Shown: one piece after another, positions 56,547 through 63,666 of the stretch | Layout of the letters: every line of letters begins with the position of its first letter | How positions within the stretch are numbered: position 1 is the first letter of the stretch | Source: CADEDH01 sp041394285 | Lineage (GTDB): Bacteria > Actinomycetota > Acidimicrobiia > Acidimicrobiales > SZUA-35 | Direction of reading: 5' to 3' | DNA: 64,000 bases | Assembly (NCBI GenBank): GCA_041394285.1 | Contig: JAWKIL010000025.1 | Location: 1-64,000, forward strand | Position numbers and translations under genes: made by a program | Notes under the pieces: generated by a model | Databases searched by the model: none | What the model saw: the letters and a program-made list of their open reading frames with translations, nothing else | What the model was told of the DNA's origin: nothing

Positions 56547-56699
56547 CTACCGGTCGGCCCGCTCGGTCAACGATCTGCCCCCGACTGTCGCATGGGCCCC
56601 CACGCAGGCCAGGTCGAGCGCGATCGCCTTGCCACTGTCCCAGCTGGCGCTGGTCACCACCGCCACACGACCGTGGAGTGGTAGGCCAGGTGGGGTCAT
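56547..56699 (-). pseudogene. Short-chain dehydrogenase N-terminal stub
   Basis: A 50-residue frame from ATG 56699 to TAG 56547 reads LHGRVAVVTSASWDSGKAIA then LDLACVGAHATVGGRSLTERA, clearly the first beta-alpha-beta of an SDR (normal form VAVVTGASxGIGxAIA). The glycine motif is altered and the protein stops after about 50 residues where about 250 are expected. Its ATG overlaps the stop of the PPOX fragment (ATGA), a relic of operon structure. Confidence 0.65.
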
Positions 56700-56941
56700 C
56701 CCTGGGTCGTCGCGTGGTAGGGGCGAGCAACGATGACGACCCGGTCAGCGGCATCCGGCGGCACCACCGAGCCCCGACCGTACCGCTCGGACAGCGCGGT
56801 GTACTGCGCTCCGGTCGGGTCCGGGTCGATCGAGATCACGGTCGCCCGAACCTCCAGGTACCGGATCGGGTTGTCCGGATCGATCACGCTGATGGCGAGA
56901 TGTGGGTTGGCCTGGAGTTGGCGGAACTTGCGGCGGATCAC
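56696..56941 (-). pseudogene. PPOX-class (F420/flavin) oxidoreductase, truncated N-terminus
   Basis: 81 residues from GTG 56941: RRKFRQLQANPHLAISVIDP, NPIRYLEVRATVISIDPDPT and ERYGRGSVVPP. These are the middle and end of a PPOX-class pyridoxamine oxidase-fold protein, normally about 130 residues. About 50 N-terminal residues are missing; in the same frame the upstream part hits a stop after ten unrelated codons. Overlaps the SDR stub start. Probably non-functional. Confidence 0.7.
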
Positions 56942-57173
56942 GGCTGATAGAGCTCCTCGTTCCGGGCAACGTCAGATCATGGCCCGTTGCGAGACCAATC
57001 TTCTCGTTGTGGCCCGGGGTCTTCAACTCCGACACCGGGGCGCCCTCATCAAGAAGATCGTCGCTACCGCCCAAACGAGCGCCAGCCGACCCCTCACCAG
57101 CTGTTCGGCCGGCGTAGCGGAGCACGCTCTGGCACCACGATGCCTTGCCGCGGCAACAGCTCGTGGACGTTGA
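56942..57173. other. Non-coding stretch, no feature seen
   Basis: Between the PPOX fragment and the frameshifted membrane protein no frame shows coding bias or a recognisable motif. Base composition is less GC-rich than the surrounding genes. The 135 bases at 57463-57597 before the tRNA are similar. Confidence 0.5.
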
Positions 57174-57462
57174 TCAGCTGTCAGCGGCATAGATCTCGCG
57201 CCCGATGACGACCAGGACGATGATCGTCAAGCTTCCGAACACAACCGATCTCGGACCCGGGTTGGCCTCGCGTAGCTGGTGAGCAGCGCCAGCCGGCATC
57301 GAAGAACCCGATGGCAACGAGGGCACTCGCCATCGAGAGCGGTGGGACGATGAAGCCGATCAGCGCAACCACTCTCGCCACGATCCTGTGAGCGTTGGGA
57401 AGTCGAGTTGCCGCCAGTTCATCGACGAGAACAGGTCTACGTCGTTGAGTGGCAGGCCGCAC
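57174..57462 (-). pseudogene. Frameshifted small two-TM membrane protein
   Basis: On the minus strand one frame gives LPNAHRIVARVVALIGFIVP and PLSMASALVAIGFFDAG, a good membrane segment, and then turns into Arg-rich nonsense. From about 57290 the frame ending at the stop 57174-57176 continues sensibly: AAHQLREANPGPRSVVFGSL and TIIVLVVIGREIYAADS, a second membrane segment. The two fit one small two-TM protein split by a frameshift. It lies 136 bases downstream of the tRNA 3' end on the same strand. Family not recognised. Confidence 0.5.
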
Positions 57463-57597
57463 GTTTCGGCAGTGAAGGACGGCCCACAGCCCACCAGCAA
57501 GGCGCTATCTGGCGGGTAGTCGAGGGGGCCGGGGACGACCTCTCGGCGTCCGGCCTGCCAGATGTGCGACCGTTGAACGGTTCCCCTGGTCAGCGGC

Positions 57598-57671
57598 TGG
57601 AGCGGGTGAGGAGAATCGAACTCCCGTATTCAGCTTGGGAAGCTGATGTTCTACCATTGAACTACACCCGC
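57598..57671 (-). tRNA. tRNA-Gly (anticodon CCC)
   Basis: Minus-strand cloverleaf: acceptor GCGGGTG pairs with CACCCGC; D-arm GTTC...GAAC; anticodon stem TCAGC/GCTGA with loop TTCCCAA, so the anticodon CCC is at 57637-57639; T-arm GGGAG-TTCGATT-CTCCT. The discriminator is T (57601) and CCA is encoded at 57598-57600. Reads GGG glycine codons. Its 3' end faces the decaying gene stretch, a typical site for integrative elements. Confidence 0.95.
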
Positions 57672-57770
57672 AGGTGGCGTACGGGGGCCAACCTTAGCAG
57701 GTTCGCGCTCGAACCGACTCGGCGAATCGAGGCACGGTGTCGCCACCGCCCCGCTGTCACAGGGTCTGAT

Positions 57771-57776
57771 TACGGT
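57771..57776 (+). promoter_or_regulatory. -10 motif TACGGT, leaderless start
   Basis: TACGGT ends six bases before ATG 57783. There is no Shine-Dalgarno, so this motif supports that start. Confidence 0.5.
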
Positions 57777-57782
57777 GAGCTG

Positions 57783-58271
57783 ATGGACCTCCACGTTGCG
57801 CTCGCCCTGCTCCGCGAATCAGAGTCCAGCCGCCCGGCCAGCCCTGCCAGCCCGCCCCCTCCGGAGCCGCCGCTGCGGGGTCGGGCTCTGCGGTTCGTGC
57901 TCGTCGACGAGATGCTCCGCCGGCATGACATGACCGTGGCTGAAATGGTCCACGTGCTGGTCGAGCAGTACGGCTTCGACCTCGGCGGCCGAGCCTCGAA
58001 GGTGATCTCGGACGCCCTCCGTTGGGAGGTCCGCCGGGGCCGCGTGGTCCGCCTCTCCCGCGGCCGCTACCGCTTCGCCCGGGCCACCCGTTCCACCGTC
58101 CGGCGAGTTCGGCTGCTCGCCGGCTACTCCCGTGCTTGGGTTGTCGCTCGAAGGCGGTCTCGGAAGGTTCCTACGGCGCCCTACCCCCACCGGAGGACTG
58201 CCGATCCCCACTGGAACTACCATCCCGAGGCCGCTCCCTGGGCCAACCTGGCCTGGTTGCGGGACCGATAG
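57783..58271 (+). CDS. Basic protein with a possible winged-helix domain, unknown function
   Basis: 162 residues. After a Pro/Ser-rich segment (about 18-35) a helical region reads LRFVLVDEMLRRHDMTVAEMVHVLVEQYGF then ASKVISDALRWEVRRGRVVRLSRGRYRF. The helix-helix-strand order with RGRVVRLSRGRYR as a wing resembles the winged-helix domains of transcription-like or antitoxin-like proteins. The C-terminus is strongly basic (RRRSRKV) and ends in an aromatic stretch. Family not identified. Divergent from the tRNA. Confidence 0.6.
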   Translation: MDLHVALALLRESESSRPASPASPPPPEPPLRGRALRFVLVDEMLRRHDMTVAEMVHVLVEQYGFDLGGRASKVISDALRWEVRRGRVVRLSRGRYRFARATRSTVRRVRLLAGYSRAWVVARRRSRKVPTAPYPHRRTADPHWNYHPEAAPWANLAWLRDR

Positions 58272-58352
58272 GGCAGCAGAATGCCGGAAGCATGGGCAGC
58301 AACAGGGCCAGACGCGACCCCTGTGCGATTCCAGGCCGGAGCGGCCCCCGGA

Positions 58353-58358
58353 TAAGGT
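58353..58358 (+). promoter_or_regulatory. -10 motif TAAGGT, leaderless start
   Basis: TAAGGT ends eight bases before GTG 58367. No Shine-Dalgarno is present. The motif is the reason to choose GTG 58367 from a frame that is open much further upstream. Confidence 0.5.
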
Positions 58359-58366
58359 CATCGCCA

Positions 58367-59614
58367 GTGAACCGGACCGAGCGGCTCATCCATCCCGCCG
58401 TCGTGGGAGCGGTGGCACTCCTCGCTCTGAACGACCATGTGCTGAAACCCCGGTGGCCTGGTCTCATCACCGGCAAGTTGAGCGACGTGGCCGGCCTGTT
58501 CGTGGTGGCGGTGATGTCGGCCGTGATCGTGGGCCCCCAACACCGACAGCGCTCCACGATCGCCCTGGCCGCCGCAGGCGTGGCCTTCGCTGCTCTGAAG
58601 CTGCTGCCCGGCGTCGCCGAGCTGGTGTCACCGGTGCTGGGCGGCACGACCATCGCCGACCCGACCGACCTCGTCGCGCTCGCCGTCCTGCCGCTCGCGC
58701 ACCGCCTCGTCCGCTCACAGCGGACGGATCGCCTCGGTGGCGCCCAGGTGCTGGCGGCGACGCTGGCGGTCACCGCCGGCACTCTCTCCGTCACGGCCAC
58801 CAGCTGCCTCGAAGCCGAGGGGGTCACGGGTTTCGCCCTGGTGCCCGACGGCGTGGTGGCCGGGGTTGGCGAGTCGGGCGGTCCAGCCACGGAGTATTTC
58901 TCCGCCGACAGCGGCCGCACCTGGGACATCTACGATCCGCCCGTCGCCAGGGTCGGCCCACCCCTGGTGCAGCCGACGCAGATCTGCCTCAACGATGCCC
59001 GCTGCTATCGCGTGGCGGGCAACAATCGGGTGGAGGAACAGGACACCGACGGCGCCTGGCGCACCGCCTTCACCTTCACCGACGAGCAAATCCGTCGCAT
59101 GCGCCTCCGAGCCGACAGCTGCTCCGGCCGAGGCGAACCCGAGCACATGTTCGCATTCCTGACACCCACGGGCCCAACGTCGCCCTCCGACCCCAACCCG
59201 CCCACCGTCCTGGTCTCGATGGGAACACAGGGCATTCTCCGCCTCGACCCCGACACCGGCCGATGGCAGCGGCTGGCTGTGGGCCGGGCCGAGCCGCTCA
59301 GCCTCAGGGGTCCCAGTTGGCTGGCCGACCTGTCGATGCTCCCCCTCCTCTTCCTCCTCATAACACCGGCTCTCTATTTCGTGCATCGCGGCCGGCGCTC
59401 CCGGCGGCGCCGGATCGTGTTGGCGGCCGTTGCGACAGGCGTGGCCGCCGCCATCGGGATGGCCACCCTCGGCGTGCTCGTGGTCACCCTGGGCACGGCC
59501 GACTACGCCGTCTTCGGCACATCGGTGGCCGTGCTCAGCGTGGCCGCCTTCCTCGCGTCACTGGCCGTCGCCCTGCGGTCGCCCCGGGGCGACGAAGGTG
59601 CCGCCGGCCGGTAG
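58367..59614 (+). CDS. Polytopic membrane protein with a BNR-like external domain
   Basis: 415 residues. Four or so N-terminal membrane segments (IHPAVVGAVALLALNDHVL; LSDVAGLFVVAVMSAVIVG and others), an external domain of about 170 residues (from about residue 140) with the sialidase/BNR-like motif YFSADSGRTWDIYDPP and LRLDPDTGRWQRL, then three C-terminal membrane segments (LPLLFLLITPALYFV; AATGVAAAIGMATLGVLV-type; SVAVLSVAAFLASLAVAL). The N-terminal NDHVLKPRWPGLITGKLSDVAGL motif recurs in other bacterial membrane proteins. Function unknown. The dCTP deaminase gene begins 12 bases later. Confidence 0.75.
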   Translation: MNRTERLIHPAVVGAVALLALNDHVLKPRWPGLITGKLSDVAGLFVVAVMSAVIVGPQHRQRSTIALAAAGVAFAALKLLPGVAELVSPVLGGTTIADPTDLVALAVLPLAHRLVRSQRTDRLGGAQVLAATLAVTAGTLSVTATSCLEAEGVTGFALVPDGVVAGVGESGGPATEYFSADSGRTWDIYDPPVARVGPPLVQPTQICLNDARCYRVAGNNRVEEQDTDGAWRTAFTFTDEQIRRMRLRADSCSGRGEPEHMFAFLTPTGPTSPSDPNPPTVLVSMGTQGILRLDPDTGRWQRLAVGRAEPLSLRGPSWLADLSMLPLLFLLITPALYFVHRGRRSRRRRIVLAAVATGVAAAIGMATLGVLVVTLGTADYAVFGTSVAVLSVAAFLASLAVALRSPRGDEGAAGR

Positions 59615-59617
59615 GGT
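59612..59617 (+). promoter_or_regulatory. -10 motif TAGGGT, leaderless start of dcd
   Basis: TAGGGT begins within the stop codon of the membrane protein and ends eight bases before GTG 59626. No Shine-Dalgarno. Confidence 0.5.
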
Positions 59618-59625
59618 TCGCCCTC

Positions 59626-60186
59626 GTGATCCTCTCCGACCGCAGCATCCGAGACGAGGTATCGGCCGGGCGCATCGTGATCGAGCCCTTCGACCCCGCC
59701 GCAGTCCAGCCCTCCTCGGTGGACCTCCGACTCGATCGCCGATTCGTCGTCTTCCGTAACCACACCTTCAGCCACATCGACGTGAAGGCCAACCTCGAAG
59801 CCCTCACCACCACGGTGGAGGCATCCGACGACAACCCGTTCATCCTCCACCCCGGTGAGTTCGTGCTCGGCTCCACGGCGGAACGGGTGGCGATCCCCGC
59901 CGACCTGGTCGGCCGTATCGAGGGCAAGTCGAGCCTGGGCCGGCTCGGCCTCCTCATCCACACGACCGCCGGCTTCGTCGACGCCGGTTGGGACGGGCAG
60001 CTCACCCTCGAGTTCTCCAACGTCGCCAGCCTCCCCATCACGCTCTACCCCGGGATGAAGATCGGTCAGATCAGCTTCATCCGCATGACCACTCCGGCCG
60101 ACAGCCCCTACGGCACGGGGGCCCTCGGCTCCAAGTACCAAGGGCAGAAGGGCCCCCGACCATCCCGCTACTGGGAGAACTTCTGA
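59626..60186 (+). CDS. dcd: dCTP deaminase
   Basis: 186-residue dCTP deaminase, converting dCTP to dUTP (in many Actinomycetota directly to dUMP) for thymidylate synthesis. Motifs in order: ILSDRSIRDEVSAGRI at the start, SSVDLRLDRRFVVFRNH, FVLGSTAERVAIPADLVGRI, EGKSSLGRLGLLIHTTAGFV, and WDGQLTLEFSN with the catalytic Glu; the C-terminus reads YQGQKGPRPSRYWENF. Length is normal. GTG 59626 is the start, supported by homology and the TAGGGT motif. Trimeric, cytoplasmic. Confidence 0.97.
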   Translation: MILSDRSIRDEVSAGRIVIEPFDPAAVQPSSVDLRLDRRFVVFRNHTFSHIDVKANLEALTTTVEASDDNPFILHPGEFVLGSTAERVAIPADLVGRIEGKSSLGRLGLLIHTTAGFVDAGWDGQLTLEFSNVASLPITLYPGMKIGQISFIRMTTPADSPYGTGALGSKYQGQKGPRPSRYWENF

Positions 60187-60271
60187 GTTAGCCTTTTGCC
60201 CTCCATTTCAGACCTGTTCCAAAAACCGACCGCGATGTGGCAACCATGCCTCGTTGTTGGAGGATGGGGTA

Positions 60272-61246
60272 ATGGGTCGGTCGATGGTGAATTCGGGATC
60301 TCAGCGCCAGCTCGTGCTGGCCGTGGTGTGGTTGGCCGCAACGGCGCTGCTCGTCGTTTCCCTGCAGACGTTCGGCATCAATCAGGCGTTCGGCGACGAC
60401 GGCCTCCCGGCCGGAGCGACCATCGCCGTGGAGTACCCACTCACCCCACCGGAGACGCAGGAAGGTGATCACCCGTCGGCTCTGTACGCCGGCCTCGAGT
60501 GGGCGGTCCTCGACACCCGGATCACCCCGGCCGACGGCTTCCTCGGCCGGGCCCAGGTCGAGCTCGACCTGACCATCACCAACACCCTTCGGCTCACCAC
60601 GCTGCGGGCCTCGGAGAACGAGTTGAGCCTGGTGGCGGCCGACGGCAACACGGTCACCGAAACCCATTTCGAAGACGCCCCCACCCGGCTGTCCATCGCT
60701 CCTGGAGAAACCTCCCAGGTGACAGTGCGGTTCAACGTCGGGTTCACGGCCAACCCCGATCCCGCCACCCTGTCGCTGCGGATCGCCGAGCCGAGCCGAA
60801 CCCCTGCCCTCATCCCCCTGGCTGGTCAGCCGGTGGCTGCTCCCGCCCCCGTGCTGGCGGCGGTCGACACCGAGCCGGCCGCCCTGGCCGACCCCGACCA
60901 TGCCGGCCGGCAGATCGTGGTCAACCCCACCGGGGCCCGCATCGACGTGAACGCCGGGCCCTTCCGGGCCCTCGACGGTCAGCGGGTCGCCGTGGTGAAG
61001 GTGAACCTCCAGCGGGCGTCGGTGAAGGACGACTCCACCTTCCTCACCCCCGACTACTGGGCGCTCCAGTCGTCGGCCGGCGCCGTGGCCCCCGTGCTGG
61101 TGGCCAAGGGCCAGGAGACGGCGTCGAACGCCAACGAGGTGACGTTGCTGTTCGCCTTTCCGGCTGAAGCCACCGATCTCAACGTCGTGGCCGCCCCCCA
61201 GGCCGAAGCCGCCAGCTTCCCCCTGGTGCTCCCAGCCGCCGGCTGA
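60272..61246 (+). CDS. Membrane-anchored protein with beta-rich external domain, unknown
   Basis: 324 residues. One TM or signal anchor at residues about 12-32 (LVLAVVWLAATALLVVSLQTFG), then a long external part with two beta-sandwich-like halves: AQVELDLTITNTLRLTTLRASE near residue 95 and QRVAVVKVNLQRASVKDD near 240. The segments resemble DUF4352/immunoglobulin-like exported domains. ATG 60272 has GGAGG upstream. Its last 68 bases overlap the convergent AMMECR1-like gene. Function unknown. Confidence 0.7.
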   Translation: MGRSMVNSGSQRQLVLAVVWLAATALLVVSLQTFGINQAFGDDGLPAGATIAVEYPLTPPETQEGDHPSALYAGLEWAVLDTRITPADGFLGRAQVELDLTITNTLRLTTLRASENELSLVAADGNTVTETHFEDAPTRLSIAPGETSQVTVRFNVGFTANPDPATLSLRIAEPSRTPALIPLAGQPVAAPAPVLAAVDTEPAALADPDHAGRQIVVNPTGARIDVNAGPFRALDGQRVAVVKVNLQRASVKDDSTFLTPDYWALQSSAGAVAPVLVAKGQETASNANEVTLLFAFPAEATDLNVVAAPQAEAASFPLVLPAAG

Positions 61247-61841
61247 AGTGCTCGACCGAGAACCGCAGCACCTCGGTGTCGGGACCCCAGGTGCCGGGCG
61301 TCAGACCAGCCTTGAGCCACAGGCGATCGACGAACTGCCGGGGATCGGGCAAGGTGCTCCACACGGTCGGGAGGAACAGCCCGCGTCGACCCTCGGCCCG
61401 CACCACCAGGCCGTCCTCGCCCGGCCGTAGGGCGGCCAGCAGCTCCGCCTGCGACGAAACGGCCAGTGGCTCCAGCGGCGACAGCAGCGACACCTCGATG
61501 CCCAGCCGCCCGAGCTCCTCGGCCCGCAACGCCGGGAAACGACGATCGCGACAGGCTGCCTGCACCGCCACGTGAGGGATCTCCCGGCCCAGTGGTTCGT
61601 CGCCTCCCAGGGCTCCGATGCAGCCGTGGAGCTCACCGTCGACAGTGAGGGTGACGAAGGCATCCTGCACCCGGCGCAGCGCCGGGGGTAGATCGGCCAG
61701 AATGGGAGACACCAGAGCACCGGCCGCGCCGTCGGCACCCAGAGCCGACCGGATGGCGGCCTCGGCCAGGTCGAGCAGCAGCTCCCGCTCGGGTGTGGGC
61801 AGCCCGCCCCCAGCGGCCTCAGGCGACGGCGAAGGCGCCAT
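61179..61841 (-). CDS. amrA: AmmeMemoRadiSam system protein A (AMMECR1 domain)
   Basis: 220-residue AMMECR1-domain protein. Characteristic segments are FVTLTVDGELHGCIGALGGDEPLG (the conserved Gly-Cys-Ile-Gly), AVQAACRDRRFPALRAEELG, and LEPLAVSSQAELLAALRPGEDGLVVRAEGRRG-type end with LFLPTVWSTLPDPRQFVDRLWLKAG. One of three proteins (AMMECR1, MEMO1, radical SAM) repeatedly encoded together; the joint function is not established. ATG 61841 overlaps the upstream MEMO1 gene by 23 bases. Confidence 0.93.
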   Translation of the reverse strand: MAPSPSPEAAGGGLPTPERELLLDLAEAAIRSALGADGAAGALVSPILADLPPALRRVQDAFVTLTVDGELHGCIGALGGDEPLGREIPHVAVQAACRDRRFPALRAEELGRLGIEVSLLSPLEPLAVSSQAELLAALRPGEDGLVVRAEGRRGLFLPTVWSTLPDPRQFVDRLWLKAGLTPGTWGPDTEVLRFSVEHFSRRLGAPGGSWRLRPGGRPRR

Positions 61842-62622
61842 AGCCCACCACCCGATCACGGTCGCCGGCGGTGTCGCCCGAGCTGCGCAGGTCGAGCAGC
61901 TCCACCGAATGGTCGCCGGGGTGGCTGGCCACGGCCTTCAGCAGCCCCCGCAGAGGTCGGCACCCGCAGGCGTCACGGTCGCCGACGGCCCCGGGGTCGC
62001 CCGCCACCACGGCGGCCGCCGTGCGGGCGTCCACCCGGGCCGCGTGGTCGTAGGAGAGATAGTGCGACAGGTCGGTACTGACCACGACCACCGTGGCCGG
62101 ATCGTCCCACACGGTGTCGATCACGGCCGCCACCTCCCCGGCCGACGCGTCGCCCACCACCACCGGGATGAGGCTGAACTCGTCGAGGACGGTCTGCAGG
62201 AACGGCACCTGCACCTCGAGGCTGTGTTCCCGGCGATGGGCCCCGTCGTCGATTGCCACCCCGGCCAGCTCGGCCAGAGCCCCGACGGCGTCGGTGTCGA
62301 CCGGTACCGGTCCCAGCGGCGTGAACCACCGCTCGGCCCCGCTGAGAGCCAGGCCCCGGACCGGTACCCGGTGGGCCGGCCCCAGCAGCAGGACCCGGCG
62401 GACGGTGTCCCGACCCTCGGCCAGGCGCCTGTAGGCAGCGGCTGCGATCGGCCCCGAGTAGATGTAGCCGGCGTGGGGCACCACGATCGCCTTGGGCGCA
62501 GCCGCCCGCCCGACGGCCCCCGTCCCCGCCAGGCACCGCTGGATCTCCGCCCGCAAGGCGCCGGCGACGGCCGGATAGAAGATGCCAGCCACGGCCGGCC
62601 GCCGAACGGTGCCGCCGCTCAT
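61819..62622 (-). CDS. amrB: AmmeMemoRadiSam system protein B (MEMO1 family)
   Basis: 267-residue MEMO1-family protein, structurally like extradiol dioxygenases. Segments: AVAGIFYPAVAGALRAEI, AIVVPHAGYIYSGPIAAAAYRRLA (metal His), RREHSLEVQVPFLQTVL (His-Ser-Leu-Glu motif), and VVVSTDLSHYLSYDHA with a second His pair. Predicted non-heme iron or copper binding. ATG 62622 overlaps the radical SAM stop by four bases, so the three are one operon. Confidence 0.93.
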   Translation of the reverse strand: MSGGTVRRPAVAGIFYPAVAGALRAEIQRCLAGTGAVGRAAAPKAIVVPHAGYIYSGPIAAAAYRRLAEGRDTVRRVLLLGPAHRVPVRGLALSGAERWFTPLGPVPVDTDAVGALAELAGVAIDDGAHRREHSLEVQVPFLQTVLDEFSLIPVVVGDASAGEVAAVIDTVWDDPATVVVVSTDLSHYLSYDHAARVDARTAAAVVAGDPGAVGDRDACGCRPLRGLLKAVASHPGDHSVELLDLRSSGDTAGDRDRVVGYGAFAVA

Positions 62623-63598
62623 CGCCGGCCCCGGGCCTGAAGCCGGACGGGGACCCGGCGGCTGCCCCACCCGCCGGGCCCGCCGTCGAACACGCCGGCG
62701 ACGACGGTGCCGCAGGCGAGGCACGCCCCGTCCCCGTCGAGGGCGTATCCGTGGATCTCGTAGCCGGCCCGGCTGATCACGGCCGCCCCGCACCCGGGAC
62801 AGTAGGTGCTCTGACCCTCGGGATCGAACACATTGCCGGTGTAGACATGGCAGGCGCCGTTGCCCAGCGCGATCCGGCGGGCCCGGGCCAGGGTGGCCGG
62901 CGGCGTGGCCGGCCGGTCGAGCAGCCGGTAGTCGGGATGGAAAGCGGTGAAGTGGAGGGGCACGTCAGGCCCCAGATGCTCCACCACCCAGGCCGAAAGG
63001 GCGTCGATCTCGGCGTCGCTGTCGTTCATGCCGGGGATGAGCAGGGTGGTCAGCTCCAGCCAGACGGAGGTCTCCTGGTGCAGCCATTCCAAGGTGTCCA
63101 GCACCGCACCCAACTCGGCACCGCACGTGTGACGGTAGAACTCCTCGGTGAAGCCCTTGAGGTCGACGTTGGCGGCGTCGATCCGGCTGAACAGCTCGAC
63201 CCGGGGCGCGGGGCAGATGTAGCCGGCCGTCACCGCCACCGTGCGCAGCCCCCGCTGGTGGCAGGCGGCGGCGACGTCGCCGGCGTACTCGAGGAAGATC
63301 GTCGGGTCGTTGTAGGTGAAGGCCACGCTGGCACAGCCGAGTTCGACCGCCGCCTCGGCGATTGCCTCGGGGGTGGCCGCATCGGCCAGGGTGTCGATCT
63401 CCTTCGACTTGGAGATGTCCCAGTTCTGGCAGAACCGGCAGGCCAGGTTGCAGCCGGCCGTGCCGAAGCTCAGCACCGGTGAACCCCGCGCTGGCCGTCC
63501 CGTAGCTTGCAGGCCCGGGGGCAGACATCACACTGGACCCGACCGTCGTCGAGACGGTGCCACCAGCGGGTGGGAATGGTGAAGGAGTCCGTCACCAT
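62619..63598 (-). pseudogene. amrS: AmmeMemoRadiSam radical SAM protein, broken by an internal deletion and frameshift
   Basis: The gene starts ATG 63598 as MVTDSFTIPTRWWHRLDDG then QCDVCPRACKLRDGQRGV, the normal Cys-rich N-terminus, and stops at 63470 after 42 residues. In another frame from GTG 63476 the core resumes: VLSFGTAGCNLACRFCQNW, with the CX3CX2C SAM cluster, through to a C-terminal zinc-ribbon-like part (YCPGCGAAVIS, CLACGTVVAGV). Intact homologues have about 40 more residues between (CFVRG... to ...HFLPGTP, from memory of the family). Those are lost and the frame is shifted at the junction around 63476-63485. Protein A and B genes look intact. It may be a true pseudogene or a collapsed assembly. 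Confidence 0.75.
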
Positions 63599-63613
63599 GG
63601 GTCCAAGCATAGG

Positions 63614-63643
63614 AAAAAGCCCCGGGGACGCCCCGGGGCCTTT
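63614..63643 (-). terminator. Rho-independent terminator
   Basis: On the minus strand a 9-base GC stem (63619-63627 with 63631-63639, loop of three) is followed by TTTTT (63614-63618). It ends the transcript of the CCG-domain gene coming from the right and separates it from the AmmeMemoRadiSam operon. The only classic U-tract terminator seen in the window. Confidence 0.85.
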
Positions 63644-63666
63644 GTCACGTCTGGGCGGGTGAGCGA

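Noticed and set aside
55041..57671. Search for a direct repeat of the tRNA-Gly 3' end as an attachment site
   Set aside because: I found no second copy of the tRNA 3' sequence in the 3 kb to the left, and no integrase. The island idea rests only on gene decay.
57783..58271. Naming the basic protein as an antitoxin or regulator
   Set aside because: Winged-helix impression only; no recognisable family and no partner gene.
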